DNA of 64,000 bases, taken from Legionella quateirensis (GTDB lineage: Bacteria; Pseudomonadota; Gammaproteobacteria; Legionellales; Legionellaceae). The notes below the pieces were generated by a model. The model worked only from the letters and a program-made list of their open reading frames with translations. It was not told where the DNA came from and made no database searches. Below, one piece after another: positions 27,509 to 37,100 of the stretch. Position numbers and translations under genes: made by a program. Positions within the stretch are counted from its first letter, which is position 1, and each line of letters opens with the position of its first letter. The stretch covers positions 303,531-367,530 of the forward strand of contig NZ_LNYR01000031.1 in assembly GCF_001467955.1 (NCBI RefSeq), given 5' to 3'.

Positions 27509-28213
27509 TTGAATGGTGATTTAGTGAATACACATTTCTACAAAATAGATAACTTAAATGCATTTCACTGGTTTAAAACTATTAAAAGCCATTCATTAGA
27601 TTTAGTTATAACAGATCCTCCCTATGAGTCTCTAGAAAAGTATAGAGCAATTGGGACCACTACAAGATTAACAACCAGTAAAGCATCCAGTAATGAGTGG
27701 TTTCCTACAATTTCTAATAAAAAATTAATTACTGTAATTAAAGAAATTTACAGGATATTAAAACCCAATAGCCATTTTTATCTTTTTTGTGATACTGAAA
27801 CAATGTTTTACATAAAACCCATTGCAGAAAAAATCGGATTCAAATTTTGGAAACCAATAATATGGGATAAGGTAAATATAGGAATGGGATATCACTACAG
27901 ATCTAGGTATGAAAATATTCTTTTTTTCGAAAAGGGAAAAAGAAAACTAAATAACCTTTCTATTCCAGATATTCTTACATGTAAAAGGATTATGAATGGT
28001 TACCCTACAGAAAAACCTGTGGAATTAATGGAAATATTAATACAACAAAGTTCACTACCCGGAGATATTATTGCTGATCCATTTTTAGGATCGGGTAGTG
28101 TTGCTGAGGCATCAATTATTAATGAACGTAGTTTTATAGGAACTGATATTAAAGCAAATGCCGTTGCTTTTACTCAAAAAAGATTAGATTGTTTGTTAGA
28201 AAAATTTGGTTAA
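27509..28213 (+). CDS. DNA methyltransferase (N6-adenine or N4-cytosine, beta-type)
   Basis: The protein has 234 residues from a TTG start at 27509 (AGGGAT upstream); a GTG at 27524 is an alternative. The catalytic motif TDPPYE lies at about 35–40. The SAM-binding ADPFLGSGSVAEA lies near 190, so catalytic motif IV precedes motif I as in beta-group methyltransferases. GYPTEKPVELMEILI is typical just before motif I. It is the modification half of a restriction-modification pair with the gene 9 bases downstream. Specificity cannot be read from the sequence. Confidence 0.88.
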   Translation: MNGDLVNTHFYKIDNLNAFHWFKTIKSHSLDLVITDPPYESLEKYRAIGTTTRLTTSKASSNEWFPTISNKKLITVIKEIYRILKPNSHFYLFCDTETMFYIKPIAEKIGFKFWKPIIWDKVNIGMGYHYRSRYENILFFEKGKRKLNNLSIPDILTCKRIMNGYPTEKPVELMEILIQQSSLPGDIIADPFLGSGSVAEASIINERSFIGTDIKANAVAFTQKRLDCLLEKFG

Positions 28214-28222
28214 GGAAATCCT

Positions 28223-29485
28223 ATGGCTGAGGGTTATACAAATAAAGCTTGGGAAAATATTTTTAATACACACCACCAACTTGATAAAGATATTTCATCA
28301 AATGGACTGGCTTATATAAGTGCGGAAGAGATAAAGAAATTTGGCAACCGTGAACCAAGATTAATGTGTAAATTTGATAGCAGAGAGTCTAGGCCTTCGA
28401 TATTTAAACAAAAAAATTTGAGCATATTACCAATTCAAAATGGGAAATACATTTTAATAGAGGGTGATGGATATCAAAATTTGTCTGTTTCTTCATCAAA
28501 TATCAATTATTTAAGTCCTCCAAAAGGAATATGGTATGAAACTTTACCGTTGATACCAAGGTCAGAATCCCAAGTCATCGATTTAGCTTTTGCAACAGGT
28601 TTGCTGGAGGACTTTTTAGAAGATCCTTCATTAAGATTAACTATTAGAGGTAGGTTAAGATCAAAGCCATTTGATTTTTACTTTAATTCTCAAACACAAA
28701 AATTAACCGCTGATGGAGTCCAAGTCGAGATTGATGCTGGATATGAAGGAAATAAAATATATTTAATTGAAGCAAAAATGGGGGAAATTCAGGATTTTAA
28801 TATTCGACAATTGTATTATCCATTACGAATGTGGTTTGAAGAGGATATTTCAAAAGATGTAATTCCTATATTAATCAATTATGCGAATAATATAATCTCA
28901 ATTTCACAATATGAATTTGAGGATTTTTGGATTTATTCCACTATTAAATTGGTGAAATGCACTCGTTATGCATTTGAGGAACAGCCAGTTAAATTAATTT
29001 TAAATGAAATAATTGATAAAATTACTATATCTGATCAAGAACCTTTTGATATCCCTTTTCCTCAAGCTGATGATCTTACAAAAGTTAGAGATACTGTGGA
29101 TTTAATCTCCTGGGGGTACAATTCAAAAAAAAGTATTGCAGATTTTTGGCAAGTAGATCAGAGGCAGGCAGACTATTATGCTAATGCGGCAATGTATTTA
29201 GGATTTATTAAACGAAATGGAAGCTGTTGGCAGTTAACAAACAAAGGAAATACCTTCGTTAATTTACCAACTACGAGACGTAATGATTTGCTTTGTTCTT
29301 CAATTTTCTCTTATCCAGTATTCTTTTCTGTAGGTAAATTTTATTTACAGAATAAGATATTACCTCATGGTGAAATATTAAACACAATTTTGGAAAAATA
29401 TCTTCCTCTTTCGGTGGAAACTATAAAACGTAGAAGCCAAACCGTTTTATCTTGGTTAAATTATATTCTTAAATTATGCGATTAA
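28223..29485 (+). CDS. Type II restriction endonuclease, PD-(D/E)xK type
   Basis: The protein has 420 residues, with AAGGAAAT before the ATG. A nuclease core is visible at about residues 172–192: VQVEIDAGYEGNKIYLIEAK, giving D…(E)xK spacing as in PD-(D/E)xK enzymes. It is encoded directly after the methyltransferase. The C-terminal part (about 280–420) looks like a winged-helix domain (DFWQVDQRQADYYANAAMYL, GFIKRNGSCWQLTNKG), probably for DNA recognition. I infer that it cuts DNA not modified by its partner. Confidence 0.8.
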   Translation: MAEGYTNKAWENIFNTHHQLDKDISSNGLAYISAEEIKKFGNREPRLMCKFDSRESRPSIFKQKNLSILPIQNGKYILIEGDGYQNLSVSSSNINYLSPPKGIWYETLPLIPRSESQVIDLAFATGLLEDFLEDPSLRLTIRGRLRSKPFDFYFNSQTQKLTADGVQVEIDAGYEGNKIYLIEAKMGEIQDFNIRQLYYPLRMWFEEDISKDVIPILINYANNIISISQYEFEDFWIYSTIKLVKCTRYAFEEQPVKLILNEIIDKITISDQEPFDIPFPQADDLTKVRDTVDLISWGYNSKKSIADFWQVDQRQADYYANAAMYLGFIKRNGSCWQLTNKGNTFVNLPTTRRNDLLCSSIFSYPVFFSVGKFYLQNKILPHGEILNTILEKYLPLSVETIKRRSQTVLSWLNYILKLCD

Positions 29486-29560
29486 ATTACTCTAATTTTG
29501 TTTATTTTTCACTCATATTCCTATAATATCTGCGGCTAGTTATGTTGTTTGGGCTTTATA

Positions 29561-29749
29561 ATGAATCGTGGTGGTTTTTCTTGGAAAAGATTTATTGGTA
29601 TTTCTGCTTTTAAAGCGAGAATTTCAAGATATATTGGAATCCCTCTAACCAGATCAGGAAGGCAAAGAAAAATAGGGGCCTTGGTGGAGAAATTCATATC
29701 TACATTATTTGGTACAAACTTTAGAGTAAAGAGTAGGCCTAAAAAATAA
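29561..29749 (+). CDS. Small basic conserved protein
   Basis: The best start is the ATG at 29561, giving 62 residues (MNRGGFSWKRFIGISAFKAR…). The motif GIPLTRSGRQRKIG is one I recall from small uncharacterised proteins in many bacteria, often near mobile or defence genes. It is very basic (many R/K), lacks membrane segments and may bind nucleic acid. It lies 75 bases after the restriction gene and is convergent with the coiled-coil gene at 29786. Function unknown. Confidence 0.6.
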   Translation: MNRGGFSWKRFIGISAFKARISRYIGIPLTRSGRQRKIGALVEKFISTLFGTNFRVKSRPKK

Positions 29750-29785
29750 TATAATAATATTAATTATTGTATTTTTCATGATTAG

Positions 29786-31168
29786 TTAATCTTTCATTAC
29801 CTTCTTTAGCACATTCTCTTTTGATTGTTTATCACTTCTGGTTGCAAGCTGGGATGGTTCTTTGACTTGTTTCAATGGCTTTGATCCTACTGGTAAGGCT
29901 TTCTCTATAAGCAAAGAAGAACCTGCTTTTTCAAGAAGAGATTTAAGTCTAGAAAATTCAGAGCACCAAATGGTTTCTTTTTCTATGTCTTGAGAACTAC
30001 TTGATTCTTGAAATGAAACAAGTTGAATTTGCATACGTTCAGCTTCTTCAATTGCCCCAAGTTCAACACCATAATTCTGTTCATTAGGTTTTTTAACTAT
30101 AAGTCTACCGTTTTTTACCCAAGCAGTTGCCATTGATTCTCTAATTTCATAACCTAGTTCAGATAACCCTTTTAAAACAGCTTCTCTCCGAGCCATTCCC
30201 AACAAATATTTCGATTCTATTTTAATTAATTCAATTCCTTTTTCAGTAAGGTTTTTGATTAAAGAAAGATCATTGGTTTCAATTGCTTTTACAAACATTT
30301 TCTCAAGATTTTGGGCGGGTAATGAATCCAATATCTTCAATTCAGAATGAATTTCTCGCATAGACTCTAGTGCATTATCTATTTCTTTTTGTTCTTTTGA
30401 GTATTCGATTAAGTCAATAATTAAGGAGTCTGTTAAAAGAGAGCGTTGATTTGAAGATGGTTCTTTTGTAATAAAAGTAAGACGTTCAACAAATTTTTTT
30501 GTAGCGACTTCATTATTAAGACATTCTATTTCTGCTAATAATTTATCTAACCTCTGGTTAGCCTCGGTTTCCTTTGTTTCCATACTATGATTTATTTTCC
30601 AATCTGCTAATGTTTGAAGTTTTTCTCCCTCGCTCAATTTTTTTGAAAGTTCTTTTTGTAATGGAGTCATAGTTTGTATTTCATTTGAGCCCAAAATATA
30701 TAAGTTTAATATCCTACACAAAGTAGAGTTTATAGCAGTAAGTTCTGCTTCATCAGCTGTTATAATCGATGAAGTAATATTTAATAGTTCTTCTGGGATT
30801 TGGTGCTTTTCAGTTTCCAAAAATTTAATAAGTGTTTCAGCAGAGTATTGTAACCTTCGACGTGTACTTCGCTCTTGCACCGCTTTTACAATAGCAGCTT
30901 CACGAATACGAGATACATCTCTTTTTAGAGATGAAATTTCATCATTGCATTTTTTTTGGACATCATTAAATTGCTCATTTTCAAACATCTTAATAATAGC
31001 GCTAAGTCTTTTTTCTACAGAAGTTTCTTCCTCTGCTGTTAGAGCATCATGTTTAGTAGCAAATTTGCGCCATTGAGCAATCGTATCTTGAAGAGTGTCG
31101 ATTCGACCACGGCAAATTGCAATAACTTCTTGCTTGGTGATAACACGTACAACTTTAGGACCACTCAT
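29786..31168 (-). CDS. Coiled-coil protein, last gene of the four-gene operon
   Basis: The protein has 460 residues and starts MSGPKVVRVITKQEVIAICR. It is dominated by charged helices (about residues 20–300) with heptad-like spacing and no membrane segment. A globular part near 320–370 includes LKGLSELGYEIRESMATAWV and VKKPNEQNYGVELGAIEEAERMQIQ (parts), followed by a basic tail. The ATG is three bases after the stop of the giant helicase gene, so translation is probably coupled. I know no function; a structural or sensor partner of the helicase is inferred. Confidence 0.75.
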   Translation of the reverse strand: MSGPKVVRVITKQEVIAICRGRIDTLQDTIAQWRKFATKHDALTAEEETSVEKRLSAIIKMFENEQFNDVQKKCNDEISSLKRDVSRIREAAIVKAVQERSTRRRLQYSAETLIKFLETEKHQIPEELLNITSSIITADEAELTAINSTLCRILNLYILGSNEIQTMTPLQKELSKKLSEGEKLQTLADWKINHSMETKETEANQRLDKLLAEIECLNNEVATKKFVERLTFITKEPSSNQRSLLTDSLIIDLIEYSKEQKEIDNALESMREIHSELKILDSLPAQNLEKMFVKAIETNDLSLIKNLTEKGIELIKIESKYLLGMARREAVLKGLSELGYEIRESMATAWVKNGRLIVKKPNEQNYGVELGAIEEAERMQIQLVSFQESSSSQDIEKETIWCSEFSRLKSLLEKAGSSLLIEKALPVGSKPLKQVKEPSQLATRSDKQSKENVLKKVMKD

Positions 31169-31171
31169 TTT

Positions 31172-34100
31172 TTATCCTTCTGCAGTAGCTTTAACATTTG
31201 TTTTTCTAAACACAATGCCTATGGCTTTTTCTAATATCTGTTTTAAACGTTCCATTTCTTCTTCTCGGTAGTGATACCACGCATAACTTGATATTCTATG
31301 GACATATGGAATACCCATTCGGAGTACTTTTGGTCGCCATACTTCTCTGGCTCTTGCTGTTGCAAGAATTGAGTGGCAGTGAGCATCACATTCGATTCCA
31401 ATTCCAAATCGTTTGTTCCTGGGATCTTCAATCACAAAATCAAGTCCAAAAGCATCGTTTTCTCTAATTGCTAATGGTTTAAGCCCGAGGTTTTGTATGA
31501 ATGTTGCTACTGAACGGACAAACCCATCTTTATCAGAATTAAATGATGTTTGAGAATTGATGACTTCAGAACTCATTCTATTTAAAGAGTTATTTGCTGA
31601 CTCTAAAGAACCATCACTAATTTTAGAAGCATAATCAAAATAGGCTTGTAAATAATCTCTAGAAATTTTTGGTTCTTGTCGTTTAGACAAAGCCTCTGAG
31701 ATTTCATTAATGGGGAGGGATGTAACAAGGATGATTTTTTCACGCGCTCTTGTGATCGCAACATTCAAACGACGCTCACCTCCACTTTGGCCAAGACGAC
31801 CAAACTGCTTTCTAAATGTACCTTTTTCATCTCGTCCAAAAGTAGAACTGAAAATAATTATATCTCTTTCATCACCTTGAACATTCTCGACATTTTTAAC
31901 AAAGAAACTCATGTCTTCACCTCCTTGTTGTCGTTCTCTTTCAGTTGAAAGTGATTGGTTAAAGTCTTGATCTTTTGCTGAACGTTCAGCTAAAAGATCT
32001 TCTATTAAATCAGCTTGTTTGGCATTAAATGTAACAACACCAATACTGGGTTTATTTTCATGTGAAACCCATATTTGTGACAGAAGATCCACTACCTTTT
32101 CAGCTTCACCTTTATTTGTTTGATTAGCATAAATACTGTCTACTCGTATAACTTCAATTGGACGGACATTTCTAATAACATTCTCTGGATGACGTACGGG
32201 GATGTTTAACTCATTGTTATAAAAGGCTGCATTAGAAAAAGAAATTAACTCACGATATTTCGATCGATAATGAATTTGTAACATGGATTTTGGTAAAACA
32301 GCTTTCCCAAGAGTAAGAAGGTCAAAACAGTCTTTGATCTCACGTCGATTCCATGAATCCTCAAGAGTATCACGCTCAGTATCACTCATTACTTCATCTG
32401 AGAAATCATCTTCAGAATTATAGTCCTCATCTTCATCATCAAAGCGTTTTATAAAAAAATTACTAGGAGGCATTTGCTTTTCATCGCCACTAATAACCGT
32501 ACGTTTTGCTCGATATAGTGTTGGAAGAGCATTCTCAATCGGGATTTGACTTGCTTCATCGAAAATAACCACATCAAACATACCAGCTCTTAACGGCAAC
32601 AATTGACTTGCTGTATCTGGATTCATTAACCAAACAGGTCTAATCCGCATAAGCCCAATATCTATTCCTCGTTCAATAATCTCACGTAAACGACGAGCTC
32701 TTGGTCCTCTTAATCGAGTAATATCTTCCCAATTTTCAGAATTATTTCTATTTTCTAAATTTATATTAGCTAGAAATTGTTGATTTAGTCCTCTCATTTT
32801 TACACTTGATTCATCAAGAGTAAGAATTTTGCGAGAGAGCTCTCTTTGAGATAGTTTTAAAATTGGATATTTTTGTTCTATTATATCTTTTAAGTATAAT
32901 TTAGCTTCTCTATAGAGAATTCTTCGTATTATTTCCCCTAAATCATCCTTGTTATAATTACTTAAACTCTTGTCTTTTTCTCTCAATATGGCAAATATTT
33001 TCAATGTTTGTGATGAGAAATTTGCAGATTGTAAACGAAACTCTTGATAAAATGCTAAAGTAGGCAATGATTCAATTATTGATTGAAGTTCAGTAAGATT
33101 CGAACGGTTCTCTAGAATATTAATCTGACATGAGTTAAAAAGATCTTCGCCAAAAAATGGAGATAGTTTATCCAAATATTCTAAACTATTAATTCGAGCT
33201 TGATGACGTGCGAAAGATTCTTCATATCTAGTAATAAGATCTAGGTATGCTGGAAGACCTTTTGTTACAATTGATGCAATTTGTTCTTCTTGTCTAGGGC
33301 ATGCTTGGAGTGCAGCAATAGCCTTCTGAGTTAAAAGTAGCTCCTTCATTATTTGATTTATAATAGTGAGCAACTCTGTTAAAAGTGTAGGTTTCAATAT
33401 TTCATGATCTTGATGAAGCATCTCCAAGAGTTTTGAGATTTCAACTCTGATAGGACGGAGATTATATTCTAATTCTATGTCATATTTAAATTTAGTGACC
33501 ATTTCAAAAGATTGATCTAGACCTAAATCAAGTAAAACTGCCTGAACTTTAATTGGGTAGAATAAATCTTCTAAAACATGCTCAATATGATTAAGCATGT
33601 CATCTAGGTAAATAACTTCAGGTTGATTATTTTCTAGGTAAATTTCATCATGTGCCCTTAAAATCCTACCTCTAATTGGACGCAGATTTCTTTCCAATTC
33701 AGCAGCATTTTGCAGTTGTTTTGCCTTTTCGAAGGATAAGTCTTCTCCCAAGCTAAGAACAATTTTTCGAAGTTGAGAAATCGTGATTAAATCTTCTAAC
33801 ATACGATCAATATCAATACCTAAATCTTTTGGAAATAGGGGTGTTGATATTTCACTATTTATATAGACTGTTTTCAATAAAAATTGAACGGCCTCACGTA
33901 TTGGGCGTTGTTTTAATTCTACTTCAATCATATTTTTAAAGTGACTGATAACTTCTAGAGTTAGAGTTTCATTTAAGCTAGAAACTATATTTTTTATACG
34001 AGATTTTCTAAGAAGATGTAATGGATTTAAAATACTAAAGTAAGTTTTAGAACTGTAGGTTTTATTTATTAAGGATAGCCATTTTATTAAAGTTGGTGTG

Positions 34101-37100
34101 GGTATATTAATTAGCTTGAGTAAGAATTTCTCATCTTGATTATTCAAATCAAAACAAACCAAGCGACTCTTTAAATCTTTAAGCTCCGTTTGATATTTTT
34201 CATGTTGAATAAAGCAAGATGAATTAAGTGTTGTAGTTTTATCAATTAAAGATAACCACTCTTCTATTATGGGAATAGGAATACTGCTCAGCGCTCTAGA
34301 TAGTACTTTATTATTTTTAGTTGGATCTAAACTAACTAATTGTTGTTTTATATTCTCAATATTTTTTTTGAGTGGATCATTATTCATGAATATTAATGGA
34401 TTAAAAATGGAGGTTTTATTCATTAAATGTAGCCATTCCTCAATTGTTGAAATAGGAATGTCTATTAATTTATTAGTTAGTATGGAATCGTATTTATCTA
34501 ATTCAAAAGTTTCTAACTGTTGCTTAATGCTCTGCACATTTTTAATAATCTCATTGCCGTTAGAATGTTCGCCTTTTGAGAATAAATCAAACCAAGAATG
34601 AATTTTTTTCCAATCCACTGATCTTAAGAATCCATCGTTTGACATAATCCATTCTTGATGCTGTGTGGGATTGTCTACTTCAAATGACAGATTTGATTTA
34701 GGATTATGTTCATTGCGTTTATATTCTTTATTCACAAATCTGATAAGCATAGTATTAAATTCATTAAGTAAAGCTTCATCAGATGAAAAAATTTTTAGTT
34801 TTTTTAGAGGACTCCCTTCATATGAGGATTTAAGCCATGTTTCAGCAATTGGAACACATATCTCTTCAATCACAGATAATTGTTTGTTGCTCAGATTACC
34901 TAAAATTGGTCTTAATGCTGGTATATTAATTAGTTTAGGCTCACGATCCTCAAGATCAATTAATTGTCCAAGTATGTTACGGTAATTTGTACCAATTCCC
35001 TCATCTACAATATGAATGGCTTCATGATATTTATCAATTTCATTTTCTAGGTACTCAATTTTTTCTGCTAGCTCATTTCTTTCAGGTGCTAGATTTTCAG
35101 ATCGATAAATTCTTTGAGATTGAGCAATACCCTCAATTTGCCCACGAATACTTTGTACTACAGAAGAGCGATCTTTATTAACATGAGTAATATAGAAAAA
35201 TCGATCTCGCAGCCCTTCAGCATTTAATCTTTTAGCAAGAACTTCAAGTGCTGCAGCTTTTTGGCAGATAACAAGTACACTATTGTTGCGTCCAATACAA
35301 TCTCCAATAATATTTACTATGGTCTGACTTTTCCCTGTTCCAGGCGGACCTTCAATTAAAATACCAGGGTATTGGCGTGCTCCAAATACTGCTTTTTCTT
35401 GAGAGGGATCACTTTCCATTGTGAAATAGCGATCGTTTTCAGGAATTAAAGGAGCTGATTGAGATATTATTGGGTCTTTATTAACTCGGAGTACCGTTTC
35501 TAAACTCGTACCTATTGGTGATTCTTTTCGTATTTGACGTAAATCTTCGCCTAGTGCTTGTCCCATAAATTCCGCATGAAAAAGAACGGCTGAGCAGATT
35601 ATCTGTCTAGCCCCGACATTAATACTATATTCACTGTTTGGCAATTCGCATAAGGAGCGCTCTCGTGGCTCAACTAATGCCCCCAATGTATCAATTACAT
35701 CGGCAACTCGAATTGAAGAGCGCCCCAAGAGTTCTGTAGCTATTTCTTTCCATTTATTGGTTTCTTCCAACCCAACAAGATTTGTAAAAATGGGATTTAA
35801 CCTTACTTCCTCTCGATCCCGATCAAAGAAAATTGAGACTTTATCTCGAGTTTCAATGTTAATTTTTATTGGCCAAAGTAAAATAGGGGCAATTTTGGGC
35901 TTTTTTCGTAAATTTTCTGGCTGACTATCTTGCATAACAAGAAAAGGGAAACCGAGGTAAAGACTATCAATTCCTGTATCTCTTCTGTAGGTATTTGCAT
36001 GATTTACCAGATGTCTTAATTTTTTTTCAAGATCAATATTTTTTTCAAAAGCAACTCGATCAAATTCTATAGTGGAGTCTGTTCGATTAATCAAATGCTC
36101 CAGTATATAGGGTGCTGTTGGTTTATTCCCTGCAATAGCGGCAAGATCTACTCGGGAGCCGGATTTAGAAATTAACATTCGGACTAGAGGACCCCTTTGA
36201 GCTAATCCTGCAGTGCGTTTTTCAAAAAAATCGATAATGCTTGAAACATATTGAAGACGATCGGGTTCTTTCCATGATTCTTTCGGGATCGATAACAAAA
36301 CTAGAGCTCGTGAAAGTGAAATTCTTTTTTGTATTCTAAAATCATTAGCCCACTCATCAACTCGTGCAATTTCACAACGAGAGTAGTTTGCTATTCTATC
36401 TTCAATTTCTCTATATAAATCTCTTCTTGAAATATTAAACCATTGTTGTGCAGTATCTTCAGTATATGAAGATAGACTAACTTGTGCAGCAATTGCATTT
36501 GCATCCTTTAATATTTGTGCAGCTGATTGATATTGATGAAGGTCAGCACCTAATAGAATGGCTAATTCAACTTCAGTGATGTTTTGACGATCTATTAAAG
36601 AATTCAACCCTCTATGATCAGAGCCAGGGAATAAGCGACGATGATTTATCCACTGACGCTCTAAATTTAGTCGGGAAGAAGCTAAAACTAATAGTCTAAA
36701 ATTTTCTTCATTAAGCTCTATATCTAGAACCCTAGCTCTTTCTCTGGCCTTTTCGTTTCTTTCTTGTAATTCCCATAGATGACGCTCTCTATTCATTTGA
36801 CGTAAATGAGTGATAAGAGGTCCAGTTATAATTTCATATCCTTGAATTGCGTTTTGAAGTAGCCATGAAGATGTGACAATCTCGCCTCTATAAATAAGCG
36901 GAAGGCTAAAATTCATCCACATCAGTGCTAAAGAATGTCGAAAATCATCTGATATATTTTCTAATGAACTAGCAACTCTAACTCCAGCTATAACCCTAGG
37001 CTCGGTATTGCGTTCTTCTAGCCAAGTAACGACAACTCCTCTCATTAATAGATCTTTAGCTTGATCCCAATTTAATTGTTCCGCTGCTGCAAGGGCAAAA

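Noticed and set aside
34269..34985. Plus-strand open frames opposite the giant helicase gene
   Set aside because: They appear because the helical insertion is AT-rich; no ribosome site or family match, and the minus strand is clearly coding.
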